DNA of 64,000 nt from an uncultured Clostridia bacterium (lineage in GTDB: Bacteria; Bacillota; Clostridia; Christensenellales; Borkfalkiaceae), in the NCBI GenBank assembly GCA_947175325.1, contig CAMWME010000002.1:152679-216678 (forward strand). The letters run 5' to 3'. Numbering within the stretch: position 1 is the first letter of the stretch; each line of letters begins with the position of its first letter. Below, piece after piece: positions 15,554-24,194 of this stretch. The position numbers and the translations under genes are program-made. The notes beneath the pieces are model-generated. The model was not told the DNA's origin and did no database searches. It worked only from the letters and a program-made list of their open reading frames with translations.

Positions 15554-16894
15554 ATGTATAAATATCTTATTTATTCACAATTGAAATCGTATGCAAGGGC
15601 GGACAAGTCTTTTCATATGCCCGGGCACAAGGCAAGGGGGGACTTCAAATCGAAATTCCCCATCGCGCCCTTCGATATAACCGAGCTTTCGTATTCGGAT
15701 AATCTTTTATGCCCTACGGGCATAATTGCGAAAGCGCAAAACGACCTTGCAGAAATATTGGGCGCAAAGAAAAGCTTCATTTTAACCGACGGTTCTTCCT
15801 CGGGCGTGCTTGCAATGATGTACGCAATTTCAAAGTTCGGCACAAAAGTTATAGTGCCGCGCAACTGCCACGTAAGCGTTTGGAACGCGTGCAAGCTTTT
15901 CAACCTCGAGCCCGTAATAGTTCAAGGCCCTAACGAAGAGGGCTTGCTTATGCCGCCTTCGCCTTCGCTTATCGAAAAGCTGGTTTCCAACGACAGAACG
16001 ATAAGCGGCATGATAGTGACTTCCCCCGACTACTTCGGCAATATCGCGCCGTTAAAAGAGTACTCTAAGATTTTGAAAAAGTACGGGCGCTACCTTTTAG
16101 TTGACGGTGCACACGGCGCGCACCTTGCCTTTGAGGAGGCGAAGAAGGGGCACGCGGGTTGCTTTGCCGACCTTTGGGTTGACGGCGCGCACAAGAGCTT
16201 GCCCGCATTGACGCAAGGCGCGGTAGTATCGGGAAACAACGATAAGCTTCTTCCTCTTTTAGAGGAAGGTCTGACGTATTTCAGAACGACTTCGCCCAGC
16301 TATCCTATTATGGCTTCGGTGGAGTATGCCTTCAAATACATTGCAAACAACCCCAAGCTTATTGACAGCGCGAAGGCTGCGGTGGCTGCATTCAGAGAAA
16401 AGTGCCCCTTAAAGCTGTATCCTTCCGAGGACTGGACGAAGGTTGCGGTTGATATGGAGGAGCTGGGCGTTTCTTCATACACGGCGGCAAGCATACTTGA
16501 AAAGCGCGGAATTTACAGCGAGCTTGCAGACGGCAAGTATCTTCTTTTCTATCTTTCGCCAATGACGGTTGCAACCGATTTAAGCAACCTTTTAACCGCG
16601 TTTACGACTATGGTCAACGACAAGCGTTTGAAGAAAAATTTCGTTGCCCGTCCGCCTATGCCCGTGACGGCAAGAACTTACAGCTTCCAATACGCGTTAA
16701 AGCAGAAAAAAGAGCTGATACCTTTGGTGCAGTCCGTGGGCAGAATGTGCGCGGAGAATGCGGGCGTTACCCCGCCGTGCATACCTATTATCGCCGCGGG
16801 TGAAATGATAACCGAAGGCGCGGTTAGGTACCTTCTTTATCAAGGAAGTACCTTCGGACTTGTAAACGATAAGATTTGGGTGGTCAAGAAATGA
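15554..16894 (+). CDS. Orn/Lys/Arg decarboxylase family protein (PLP-dependent)
   Basis: A 446-residue fold-type I PLP enzyme of the short bacterial Orn/Lys/Arg decarboxylase group (YaaO-like), producing a polyamine precursor from a basic amino acid; which one cannot be told from the sequence. Key segments: the N-terminal SFHMPGHKARGDF (about residues 18-30), TDGSSSGVLAM (substrate and PLP phosphate region), LLVDGAHGAHLAF (PLP-binding aspartate) and DGAHKSLPALTQGAVV (Schiff-base lysine, about 217). It overlaps tmk by 4 nt (ATGA), and tmk-holB-ricT follow, the same order as in Bacillus. Confidence 0.92.
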   Translation: MYKYLIYSQLKSYARADKSFHMPGHKARGDFKSKFPIAPFDITELSYSDNLLCPTGIIAKAQNDLAEILGAKKSFILTDGSSSGVLAMMYAISKFGTKVIVPRNCHVSVWNACKLFNLEPVIVQGPNEEGLLMPPSPSLIEKLVSNDRTISGMIVTSPDYFGNIAPLKEYSKILKKYGRYLLVDGAHGAHLAFEEAKKGHAGCFADLWVDGAHKSLPALTQGAVVSGNNDKLLPLLEEGLTYFRTTSPSYPIMASVEYAFKYIANNPKLIDSAKAAVAAFREKCPLKLYPSEDWTKVAVDMEELGVSSYTAASILEKRGIYSELADGKYLLFYLSPMTVATDLSNLLTAFTTMVNDKRLKKNFVARPPMPVTARTYSFQYALKQKKELIPLVQSVGRMCAENAGVTPPCIPIIAAGEMITEGAVRYLLYQGSTFGLVNDKIWVVKK

Positions 16895-17514
16895 GAGGGA
16901 AGTTCATTACTTTCGAGGGATGTGAAGGCTCGGGCAAAAGCACCCAATTAAAGCTTCTTTCGGAATATTTAACGTCGACGGGGGTAGACTTTATTTTAAC
17001 GAGGGAACCCGGCGGAAGTGGCATTTCGGAAGATATACGCAAGATTATTTTAAACGGCAAGAACACCGCCATGTGCGACGAGTGCGAGGCGCTTTTATAC
17101 GCGGCGGCAAGAATACAGCATTTGCGTGAAGTTATTGCTCCCGCATTAGAGGCGGGCAAGCTCGTCGTTTGCGACAGATACGTGTATTCTTCGCTTGCCT
17201 ATCAAGGGCACGCAAGGGGGCTTGGCGAGGAGTTTGTCGAGCAGATAAACGCCGCCGCTTTAAGCGATTACCCCCCGGATATGACCGTTTTTCTCGATAT
17301 TTCTCCCGTGGAAGCCTTCAAAAGGAAGCACGGCGCGGACAAAAACGACAGAATAGAGCAGATGGGGCTTGAATTCCACGAAAAGGTTTACGCGGGATAC
17401 AAGGCGCTTTTAGCGAAACACCCCGACATATGTGCTGTTTACTGCGGTGGTGACAAGTACGAAACGGCTGAAAACATCAAAAAATTATTAAGGGAAAAAC
17501 ATATTATAAAGTAA
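16891..17514 (+). CDS. tmk: Thymidylate kinase
   Basis: A 207-residue kinase phosphorylating dTMP to dTDP. Walker A is FEGCEGSGKSTQ (about residues 7-18), followed by LTREPGGSGISEDIR (the DR/EPGG substrate loop) and CDRYVYSSLAYQG (about 92-104). I start it at ATG 16891, which overlaps the preceding stop as ATGA; a longer frame upstream has no support. The C-terminal region contains copy 6 of the dispersed motif, reading PDICAVY, without breaking the frame. holB follows after 2 nt. Confidence 0.96.
   Translation: MRGKFITFEGCEGSGKSTQLKLLSEYLTSTGVDFILTREPGGSGISEDIRKIILNGKNTAMCDECEALLYAAARIQHLREVIAPALEAGKLVVCDRYVYSSLAYQGHARGLGEEFVEQINAAALSDYPPDMTVFLDISPVEAFKRKHGADKNDRIEQMGLEFHEKVYAGYKALLAKHPDICAVYCGGDKYETAENIKKLLREKHIIK
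17418..17446 (+). repeat. Dispersed element copy 6 (inside tmk)
   Basis: ACCCCGACATATGTGCTG, then TTTACTGCGG; it encodes PDICAVY near the C-terminus. It has one base more than the usual core (CCCCGACATATG). Confidence 0.6.
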
Positions 17515-17516
17515 CC

Positions 17517-18431
17517 GTGGAAAGTCTTTTAAAGGGTACAACCGCATATAAAATTTTATCGGGCGATAGAAAGTCCAAGCGACTTTCGCACGCATATATG
17601 CTTGACTTTCCCGACGTTAAGAACATGCGCGCGGCGCTAAAAATCTTCGCGCTGGAATTTTTCGGCACGGACGCGGGCACTACCCTTGGCGCAAGAATTT
17701 TGAACGGAAGCTATTCCGACTTTAAGATGTACCCGCAAGAGGGGGCTAAGCTTGACGCTGCCGCAATAGGCGAAATTTTGGAGGACAGCGTTTTGCGACC
17801 CGTTGAAGGGACGAAGAAGCTTTACGCGATAAGCGGCTTTGAAAACGCTTCCGCGCTTTTACAGAACAAGCTTTTAAAGACTTTGGAAGAACCCGTTGAG
17901 CGCATTCATTTTTTGCTGGGCGCGTCGTCGCTTGCGCCCGTTTTGGATACGGTCAAATCGCGTGTAAAAATCCTTACCGTGGCACCGTTTACCGAGGCGC
18001 AGATTTATTCGGCTTTGGAGCGCGCGGGGCATAAGGAGATTAATGCGGCGGCGGCAAAAAGCTCTGGCGGGATTTTGGGCGCTGCCGAAAACATGGCAAA
18101 CGGCGGGTGGTTTGAAGAAGTTTTATCCGCGGCGGAGGAAGTCTGTACGACCGTGCGCGTAGGCGATATCGGCGCGGTCTCGGCTAAGTACGGCGATACC
18201 AAGTACAAAACCGAGCTTTTATGCGAGATGCAAAGGCTTTACTTTTCCGCACTGTCCGGCGAGGGCAAGACCGCAAAGGTTTTACAGCCCGCCGCAATTA
18301 TTTTCGCACTTGAAAAGTTGAACGGGGCGTTTGCCGACTTAAAGTTCAACGCAAACTTTCAAGGGCTTTTATACGACTTTTTACTTAAAGTCGCTAAGGA
18401 GAACGCAAAATGGCAACGATTACAGCAGTAG
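17517..18431 (+). CDS. holB: DNA polymerase III subunit delta' (HolB-like)
   Basis: A 304-residue clamp-loader-type protein. The assignment rests on position (between tmk and ricT), RLSHAYML near residue 23, the LEEPVERIHFLLGASSLAPVLDTVKSRVKI segment (about 120-150), where delta' has the conserved LEEP and T-x-x-SR sensor region, and overall size. The P-loop has no GxxGxGK, and the zinc-binding cysteines seen in some clamp-loader subunits are absent, so it cannot hydrolyse ATP. That is compatible with delta' being the stator, but the sequence is clearly divergent. GTG start at 17517; it overlaps ricT by 22 nt. Confidence 0.87.
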   Translation: MESLLKGTTAYKILSGDRKSKRLSHAYMLDFPDVKNMRAALKIFALEFFGTDAGTTLGARILNGSYSDFKMYPQEGAKLDAAAIGEILEDSVLRPVEGTKKLYAISGFENASALLQNKLLKTLEEPVERIHFLLGASSLAPVLDTVKSRVKILTVAPFTEAQIYSALERAGHKEINAAAAKSSGGILGAAENMANGGWFEEVLSAAEEVCTTVRVGDIGAVSAKYGDTKYKTELLCEMQRLYFSALSGEGKTAKVLQPAAIIFALEKLNGAFADLKFNANFQGLLYDFLLKVAKENAKWQRLQQ

Positions 18432-19528
18432 TTTTCAAGGAGGGCGGCAAAACCTATTATTTTGCACCCAGAGAAAACGAAGAATATAAAGTCGGCTCGG
18501 GGGTAGTCGTGGAAACTTCCCGCGGGATAGAGTACGCCACGGTGGTTACGCCGCGTGCGGAGGTTGACGACGAAAAGCTCGTACTGCCCTTAAAACCTAT
18601 CGTGAGGGCGGCTACGGCCAAGGACGAGGAAACGCATAGGAAGAACACGGAAAGGCGCGCTGACGCCATGAAAACCGTGAAAGAGAAGATTGAAAAGCAC
18701 AACCTTGAAATGAAATTAATCGACTGCGAGTTCGCTTTTGACGGCTCGAAGGCGGTTTTCTACTATTCTGCGCCCCAACGCGTGGACTTTAGAGATTTGG
18801 TTAAAGAGCTTTCTTCTTGCTTCCATATGAGAATCGAGCTTCGTCAAGTCGGAATACGCGACGAAATCAAGCTAATCGGCGGAATTTCGCCGTGCGGAAG
18901 GGAATGCTGCTGTTCAAGCTGTATGCCCGACGTGAAGAAGGTGTCCATAAAAATGGCGAAAACGCAAGGGCTGTCCTTAAATCCTCAGAAAATTTCGGGG
19001 CTTTGCGGCAGACTGATGTGCTGTTTAAGCTACGAAAACGATTATTACGCTGAAACTTGCAAGCAAATGCCCAAAATAGGCACGGAATTGAACACACCCG
19101 ACGGCAAGGGCGTCGTCGTTAACGTGAATATGCTTAAAATGCTCGTCCGCGTAAGGATAGAGGATAAGGCGAAGGACAGCGTAACCTATAAAGATTATTC
19201 GGTTGACGACTTAAAATACGGGCACGCAGAAAGACGCGGCGCAGACCTTGAACCCGAAAGCGACAACGGCGTAAAAGAAGTTATTGCGGAAAAGGTAAAA
19301 GAGGACGCACCCGCACAAAACGGCGGCGAAAATAGGCAGAATAGGAACCGTAAACGCAAAAAGAAGAACAAAAACGGCAATAAGCCGAACGGTGCGCCGC
19401 CCGCCGGACAAGGCAACGCGCAAGGCAATAAGCAAGGAGAAAAGCCCAACCAGCCCGAAAATAACGGTCAAAACGGCGGAAAGAAAAAGAAGAATAAATT
19501 CAGAAATTTTCAAAATAAAAACGCTTGA
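18410..19528 (+). CDS. ricT: Regulatory iron-sulfur protein RicT (PSP1 domain, YaaT)
   Basis: A 372-residue PSP1-domain protein. In Bacillus, RicT with RicA and RicF forms an Fe-S complex that directs RNase Y and affects sporulation. The cysteine-rich core SPCGRECCCSSCMPD (about 162-176) and SGLCGRLMCCLSYEND (about 198-213) is intact. The last 90 residues are an Asn/Lys/Gly-rich, probably disordered tail (NRKRKKKNKNGNKPNG). It starts within the end of holB (22-nt overlap) and is therefore translationally coupled. ricA and ricF are not in the window. Confidence 0.93.
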   Translation: MATITAVVFKEGGKTYYFAPRENEEYKVGSGVVVETSRGIEYATVVTPRAEVDDEKLVLPLKPIVRAATAKDEETHRKNTERRADAMKTVKEKIEKHNLEMKLIDCEFAFDGSKAVFYYSAPQRVDFRDLVKELSSCFHMRIELRQVGIRDEIKLIGGISPCGRECCCSSCMPDVKKVSIKMAKTQGLSLNPQKISGLCGRLMCCLSYENDYYAETCKQMPKIGTELNTPDGKGVVVNVNMLKMLVRVRIEDKAKDSVTYKDYSVDDLKYGHAERRGADLEPESDNGVKEVIAEKVKEDAPAQNGGENRQNRNRKRKKKNKNGNKPNGAPPAGQGNAQGNKQGEKPNQPENNGQNGGKKKKNKFRNFQNKNA

Positions 19529-19553
19529 CGCGAAAAAAAGTACAAGTAACCCC

Positions 19554-19582
19554 TTTACACTTGAAAAAATTTGTGATACAAT
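19554..19582 (+). promoter_or_regulatory. Predicted ferredoxin promoter
   Basis: TTTACA (19554-19559), 17-bp spacer, TACAAT (19577-19582), with a GGAGGAA Shine-Dalgarno before the ferredoxin ATG. Confidence 0.65.
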
Positions 19583-19614
19583 ACGGGTACTAACATAAAA
19601 ATTGGAGGAAATTT

Positions 19615-19785
19615 ATGGCACACTCTATTTCTGACGAGTGCGTAAGCTGCGGCGCTTGCGCTGGTACTTGCCCCGTTGAGGCTATTTCGGAGGGTCCCGA
19701 TAAATACGTTGTAGACCCCGACGTTTGCATCGATTGCGGTGCTTGCGAGGACGTTTGCCCCACCGGTGCGATTAAAGCTGAGTAA
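19615..19785 (+). CDS. 2[4Fe-4S] ferredoxin
   Basis: A 56-residue clostridial-type ferredoxin carrying electrons at low potential in anaerobic metabolism. Both cluster motifs are complete: CVSCGACAGTCPVEAI near the N-terminus and CIDCGACEDVCPTGAI near the C-terminus, each CxxCxxCxxxCP. It begins at ATG 19615 after GGAGGAA and has its own promoter and a strong terminator, so it is a monocistronic and probably highly expressed gene. It is too short for most ORF cut-offs. Confidence 0.97.
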   Translation: MAHSISDECVSCGACAGTCPVEAISEGPDKYVVDPDVCIDCGACEDVCPTGAIKAE

Positions 19786-19802
19786 GTCAAAGTATAAGAA
19801 GA

Positions 19803-19830
19803 AAGCGGGTGCTTTGCTACCCGCTTTTTT
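19803..19830 (+). terminator. Ferredoxin terminator
   Basis: AAGCGGGT (19803-19810), 8-nt loop, ACCCGCTT (19819-19826), followed by TTTT. Confidence 0.85.
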
Positions 19831-19847
19831 CATTAAACCGTAAAACT

Positions 19848-20525
19848 ATGCAATTCCTTAAAGAAAACGAAGTTTTAGAAGAATTTTTTGAAGATAAAAA
19901 GATAATACAGAATACGCAGTTGTACCGCTTTACTTCTGACAGTATTCTGCTTTCTAAGTTTGCGCGCTTTAAGTTCGGGGACAAGGTTGCCGATTTCTGC
20001 TCCGGAAGCGGCGTGGTGGGTTTTCACTTCTTATGCTTAAATCCTAAAACGGAAAGCCTTACGCTGTTCGAGATGCAAGAGGCGCTTGCAGATATGTCCC
20101 GCCGCACGGCGGAGCTGAACGGGTTTGACTGTGAAGTGGTCTGCACTCGCTTACAAGATATCGGGCGGGAGTACGACGATAAATTTTCGCTGATTCTCTG
20201 CAACCCGCCTTACGAAAAGAGCGGCTTCGAAAACGAGGTTTACGAGCGCGCGATTTGCAGAAAGGAAATTACGCTTACCTTAAAAGAGATTGTGGAGGCG
20301 GCTTTCCGCAAGCTGAAATTCGGCGGAAGGCTTGCAATAATCAACCGTGCCGATAGGGCGGCTGAGCTTATCTATCTTTTGAAGGCGCGGGGATTAGAGC
20401 CCAAGAGGGTGCAGTTCGTAGCGGGCACGCCCGCCGCAAAGCCTTATCTTATAATGGTGGAGGCGGTCAAGGGCGGCAAAGAGGGCGTTGAAGTTTTGCC
20501 CATATTTATTAACGATAAAAATTAA
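19848..20525 (+). CDS. tRNA1(Val) (adenine37-N6)-methyltransferase-like protein (TrmN6/YabB family)
   Basis: A 225-residue class I SAM-dependent methyltransferase. The glycine-rich SAM loop is VADFCSGSGVVGFHFL (about residues 47-62), with a FEMQEALADMSRRTAELNG segment after it and the N6-adenine catalytic motif NPPY in LILCNPPYEKSGF (about 118-130). These fit the TrmN6 group, which methylates A37 of a tRNA in Escherichia coli; the true substrate here is inferred. ATG 19848 is used because the upstream extension runs into the ferredoxin terminator. The next gene begins 12 nt after its stop. rsmI, a usual neighbour of this family in Bacillus, follows three genes later. Confidence 0.88.
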   Translation: MQFLKENEVLEEFFEDKKIIQNTQLYRFTSDSILLSKFARFKFGDKVADFCSGSGVVGFHFLCLNPKTESLTLFEMQEALADMSRRTAELNGFDCEVVCTRLQDIGREYDDKFSLILCNPPYEKSGFENEVYERAICRKEITLTLKEIVEAAFRKLKFGGRLAIINRADRAAELIYLLKARGLEPKRVQFVAGTPAAKPYLIMVEAVKGGKEGVEVLPIFINDKN

Positions 20526-20537
20526 AAAGGTGATTTT

Positions 20538-21599
20538 ATGAATGATATAGAGCTGATTGAAAAGCTTAGTAATTGCTGCGGGGCTTCGGGCTTCGAGGAC
20601 GAGGTTTTAAAGGTTGCAAGAGAATACCTTGAAGGGGTTGCGACTTTCGAAGAGGACAGCATGCGTAACCTCTATATTTACCCCAAATACAACAAGGGTA
20701 ACCGCCCCTATATTTTGCTGGACGCGCACTCCGACGAGGTGGGTTTTATGGTGCAGGCAATCAAGCCCGACGGCACCTTAAGGTTTATCCCGATAGGGGG
20801 CTGGAACGAGAAATGCTTGCCCTCGTCAAAAGTGCAAATATACGCGAAAACGGCACATATATTGGGGGTAATCGCGGCGGGGTCGCCTCATTTGATGACG
20901 GCGGAACAGAAAAACGCGCCCGTAAGCTACGATAATTTGGTTATCGATATCGGCGCAACGAGCGCGGAAGAAGCGGCTTCTTTCGGCGTTGAAGTGGGCT
21001 TGCCCGTCGTGCCCTTATCGCCCTTTTATTACGACGAGAAACACGGCGTCTTGCACGGCAAAGCGTTTGACGATAGAATGGGCGTTGCGGCGCTTTTGAA
21101 GTGTATTAAGGACTTACAAAAATGTAATTTACCGCAAGACGTCGTCGGAGTGATTTCCTCGCAAGAGGAAGTCGGCGAGCGCGGGATAACCGCCGCTATG
21201 CACAAGTTAAAACCCACGGCGGCGATATGCTTCGAGGGCTGCCCCGCCGACGATACGAGCGCGCCTTCCTATATGATTCAAGACGCGCTGAGGGGCGGCG
21301 TTATGCTTAGGCATATGGACGCAACGGTCATCTGCACGCCCCGCTTTACTGAGTTTGCAAGAGAGGTTGCAAAGAAGAAAAATATTAAAGTTCAAATGGC
21401 GGTAAGGCGCGGCGGCGGCAATAACGGCGCGTACATTATTTCGTCAAACGGCGGCACGCCCGTTATCGTTGCGGGTGTCCCCGTAAGATACATTCACACC
21501 TTCAACGGCATAGCTACCAAGTCGGACTTCGACAGCGTGGTTGCGCTTGGTGAAGAGCTTTGCAAAGCTTTGACGGAAGAAGTCGTTAAAGGGTTTTAG
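20538..21599 (+). CDS. M42 family metallopeptidase (FrvX / glutamyl aminopeptidase type)
   Basis: A 353-residue cocatalytic zinc aminopeptidase of family M42, usually assembling as a cytoplasmic dodecamer that trims peptides. Metal ligands and catalytic residues sit in LLDAHSDEVGFMVQ (His and neighbouring Asp, about 68-81), HGKAFDDRMGVAALL (the bridging Asp, about 172-186), ISSQEEVGERG (catalytic Glu pair, about 207-217) and the final HTFNGIATKSD. A GGTGAT-type Shine-Dalgarno lies at about 20529. A dispersed-element copy lies inside at 20845-20870. It shares an operon with the flanking genes. Confidence 0.94.
   Translation: MNDIELIEKLSNCCGASGFEDEVLKVAREYLEGVATFEEDSMRNLYIYPKYNKGNRPYILLDAHSDEVGFMVQAIKPDGTLRFIPIGGWNEKCLPSSKVQIYAKTAHILGVIAAGSPHLMTAEQKNAPVSYDNLVIDIGATSAEEAASFGVEVGLPVVPLSPFYYDEKHGVLHGKAFDDRMGVAALLKCIKDLQKCNLPQDVVGVISSQEEVGERGITAAMHKLKPTAAICFEGCPADDTSAPSYMIQDALRGGVMLRHMDATVICTPRFTEFAREVAKKKNIKVQMAVRRGGGNNGAYIISSNGGTPVIVAGVPVRYIHTFNGIATKSDFDSVVALGEELCKALTEEVVKGF
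20845..20870 (-). repeat. Dispersed element copy 7 (inside the M42 peptidase gene)
   Basis: Minus strand: ACCCCCAATATATGTGCC, then GTTTTCGCG. The peptidase reads TAHILGV across it. Confidence 0.7.
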
Positions 21600-21612
21600 T
21601 TAAAGGACGAAA

Positions 21613-23358
21613 ATGCAAAAAGCTAAAAAAGGCATGTTAAAGCGGTTCGTTAAATATTACCGCCCTCATAGAAAGCTGTTCGTAATCGACATGATATGCG
21701 CGTTTATAATCTCGGTGTTTAACCTCGTTTATCCGTATATCACGAAAGAGATTATAAACAACTACGTTCCCAACAAGCTATTATATTTGCTGCTTGCGGG
21801 CGCGGGGCTGCTTCTTGGGCTTTATATAATTAAAGCGGGCTTAAACTACTTTTTGCAGTATTGGGGGCACGTGGTCGGCGTAAGAATGCAAGCCGATATG
21901 CGTAAAGAACTGTTTAACCACCTTCAAAAATTGCCCTTTTCTTACTTCGACGATAACAAAACCGGCGTGATAATGAGCCGTATGACCAACGACTTGTTTG
22001 AAATATCCGAGCTTGCCCATCACGGGCCTGAGGACGTCTTTTTGTCCCTCGTAACCCTCGTGGGCGCGTTTATTATGCTTTGTTTTATAAACGTGTACCT
22101 TGCGCTGATAGTCTTTGCCGTTATACCTTTCGGGGTAATTATTACCGTTCTTTTAAGGCGTAGGCAGAAGCGTGCGTTTGCGCGCGTGCGCGTAGTACAA
22201 GGCGAAATTAACGCGGATATAGAAAGCGCGGTGTCGGGAATGCGCGTTTCACGCGCGTACAGCGCGCAAGAACACGAAAGCGAAAAGTTCGGCGAGGGCA
22301 ATAAAAAATTCGTCAAAGCCAAGTGCGGGCAGTACAAGGTTATGGGTGAATTCCATTCGTCTATGAACTTTTTCATGGACTTTCTGTATTTTGCGGTGCT
22401 TCTGTCGGGCGGGTTGTTTTTCTATTACGATTTAATCGACGCGGGCGAGTTCACCGCCTTCGTGCTGTACGTAACCACGCTAATAACGCCGATACGCACC
22501 CTTGTCAGCATATTTGAGCAAATTCAAGAGGGAATGACGGGGTTTAGGCGGTTCTGCGAGATAATGGACGTACCGCCCGAAGAGGAGAGCCCGAACGCAA
22601 TTTGCCCCGAAAAGATAGTCGGCGAGATAGAATTCGATAACGTCACCTTCAGTTATAGGAACGACGGCGACGAAAATAACGTTATTTCTAACTTTTCAAT
22701 GAAAATCCCAGCGGGCAAGACCATTGCCTTGGTCGGACCTTCGGGCGGGGGCAAGACAACCGTTTGCCACCTTATTCCGAGGTTTTACGAAATAGACGGC
22801 GGTAAAATCACCGTCGACGGCTACGATATCCGCGATTTACAGCGCGCGGCACTGCGTAAAAATATAGGCATAGTTCAGCAAGACGTCTTTTTGTTTAACG
22901 GCACTATCCGTGAAAATATCGCCTACGGCGACTTTTCAGCTACTGAGGAACAAATTATCGAGGCGGCCAAGAAGGCGAACATTCACGATTATATCAGTTC
23001 CCTTCCGCAAGGCTACGATACGAACGTGGGCGAGCGCGGCGTTAAGCTTTCGGGCGGGCAAAAGCAAAGGGTTTCCATTGCCCGCGCCTTCCTTAAAAAT
23101 CCGCCCGTGCTAATTTTGGACGAGGCAACCTCGGCTTTGGACAACGCAACCGAGATGCAGATACAAGACGCGCTTGCAAAGCTTTCAGAGGGCAGAACGA
23201 CCCTCGTGGTAGCGCATAGGCTTTCAACCGTAAAGAATGCGGACGAGATTATCGTTATGACTTCGGAAGGAATAAAGGAGCGCGGCACGCACGAGGAGCT
23301 GCTTGCGCTGGGCGGAACGTATAAAGATTTGTACGAGTATCAGTTTAAGGGAGTTTAA
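21613..23358 (+). CDS. ABC transporter, fused membrane and ATP-binding domains (MsbA/LmrA-like exporter)
   Basis: A 581-residue half-transporter that would work as a dimer to export lipids, peptides or drugs. The substrate is not deducible. The membrane domain (about 1-310) has six hydrophobic segments and a QADMRKELFNHLQKLPFSYF coupling region. The nucleotide-binding domain has Walker A GPSGGGKTT (about 374-382), Q-loop VQQDVFLF, signature LSGGQKQRVSIARA (about 478) and Walker B VLILDEATSALD (about 497), with the H-loop VVAHRLSTV. All catalytic residues are intact. It starts 13 nt after the peptidase stop, and rsmI begins 1 nt after its own stop. Confidence 0.94.
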   Translation: MQKAKKGMLKRFVKYYRPHRKLFVIDMICAFIISVFNLVYPYITKEIINNYVPNKLLYLLLAGAGLLLGLYIIKAGLNYFLQYWGHVVGVRMQADMRKELFNHLQKLPFSYFDDNKTGVIMSRMTNDLFEISELAHHGPEDVFLSLVTLVGAFIMLCFINVYLALIVFAVIPFGVIITVLLRRRQKRAFARVRVVQGEINADIESAVSGMRVSRAYSAQEHESEKFGEGNKKFVKAKCGQYKVMGEFHSSMNFFMDFLYFAVLLSGGLFFYYDLIDAGEFTAFVLYVTTLITPIRTLVSIFEQIQEGMTGFRRFCEIMDVPPEEESPNAICPEKIVGEIEFDNVTFSYRNDGDENNVISNFSMKIPAGKTIALVGPSGGGKTTVCHLIPRFYEIDGGKITVDGYDIRDLQRAALRKNIGIVQQDVFLFNGTIRENIAYGDFSATEEQIIEAAKKANIHDYISSLPQGYDTNVGERGVKLSGGQKQRVSIARAFLKNPPVLILDEATSALDNATEMQIQDALAKLSEGRTTLVVAHRLSTVKNADEIIVMTSEGIKERGTHEELLALGGTYKDLYEYQFKGV

Positions 23359-23359
23359 A

Positions 23360-24163
23360 ATGGTTTCTTTCGTTTCAACGCCTATCGGCAATTTAAAGGA
23401 TATTTCTCTTCGCGCGTTGGAAGTACTTAGGGTAGCGGACGTTATCTTTTGCGAGGACACCAGACACTCTCTAAAACTTCTCAACGCGTACGAAATTAAA
23501 AAGCCGCTTTACTCTTGCCACAAATTCAACGAAAAGGAAGCGGCGGAAAAAATTATCGCCGCCGCAAAAGAGGGGAAGGAGGTTGCCGTTATATCGGACG
23601 CGGGGATGCCCGTTATATCCGACCCGGGCAACGTCGTTTGCAAAGCGCTTAAAGAGGCGGGCGTAAGCTACACCGTTATCCCAGGCGCCAACGCCGCGCT
23701 GTCTGCACTTATTCTTTCGGCTTTTCCCGCGGACAAATTTGCCTTTATAGGCTTCCTTCCGGACAAGGCTGGTGAGCGGAAAAGACTGCTTGAAAAGTAC
23801 AAAAATTTGGATTTAACCCTCATCTTCCACGTGGCCCCGCAAGACGTAGACCCCCATATATGTGCTGTTTACGAGGTTTTTGGCGACAGAAACGCGTGCG
23901 CCGTGCGGGAAATTACCAAGATGCACGAGGAGGCTGTATCCTTTAAGCTTTCCGAAGGGTTAAAGGGCGAAAAGCGGGGCGAATACGTGCTTATAGTGGA
24001 GGGTGCGTCGCCCAATAACCCCTTAAACGAATTGAGTGAAAAAGAGCATTTGTTGCAATATATGTCGGGGGGAATGGATAAAAAAGAGGCTATAAAGCAA
24101 GTCGCAAAGGACCGCGGCGTGCCGAAATCGGAAATATATAAAATCGCTTTGGATTTAGAATAA
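23360..24163 (+). CDS. rsmI: 16S rRNA (cytidine1402-2'-O)-methyltransferase RsmI
   Basis: A 267-residue tetrapyrrole-methylase-fold enzyme that 2'-O-methylates C1402 of 16S rRNA. Conserved segments: VSFVSTPIGNLKDISLRALE at the N-terminus, FCEDTRHSLKLLN, VISDAGMPVISDPGNVV (about 79-95) and the PGANAALSALILS loop. The open frame runs upstream into the transporter gene, but ATG 23360 starts exactly at the conserved N-terminus. Copy 8 of the dispersed motif lies at 23849-23881, encoding DPHICAVYEVF where the family has an unremarkable helix, with no length change. Confidence 0.96.
   Translation: MVSFVSTPIGNLKDISLRALEVLRVADVIFCEDTRHSLKLLNAYEIKKPLYSCHKFNEKEAAEKIIAAAKEGKEVAVISDAGMPVISDPGNVVCKALKEAGVSYTVIPGANAALSALILSAFPADKFAFIGFLPDKAGERKRLLEKYKNLDLTLIFHVAPQDVDPHICAVYEVFGDRNACAVREITKMHEEAVSFKLSEGLKGEKRGEYVLIVEGASPNNPLNELSEKEHLLQYMSGGMDKKEAIKQVAKDRGVPKSEIYKIALDLE
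23849..23881 (+). repeat. Dispersed element copy 8 (inside rsmI)
   Basis: GACCCCCATATATGTGCTG at 23849-23867, then TTTACGAGGTTTTTGG. Core identical to copy 1 over the first 16 bases. Confidence 0.75.
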
Positions 24164-24164
24164 A

Positions 24165-24194
24165 AAGATGCGCGGGCAGTTGCCCGCGCATCTT
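24165..24194. terminator. Bidirectional terminator between rsmI and mnmA
   Basis: AAGATGCGCGGGCA / TGCCCGCGCATCTT stem with a 2-nt loop and flanking A/T tracts on both sides. It overlaps the mnmA stop codon by two bases. Confidence 0.85.

Noticed and set aside
17586..17606. CGCACGCATATATGCTTG in holB as a dispersed element
   Set aside because: The palindromic ATATAT centre is there but the C-run and the 3' half are missing.
24057..24083. CCCCCCGACATATATTGC in rsmI as a further dispersed element
   Set aside because: It resembles copies 2 and 6 but lacks a TAACG-type 3' part and the usual spacing; it could be chance and is not counted.
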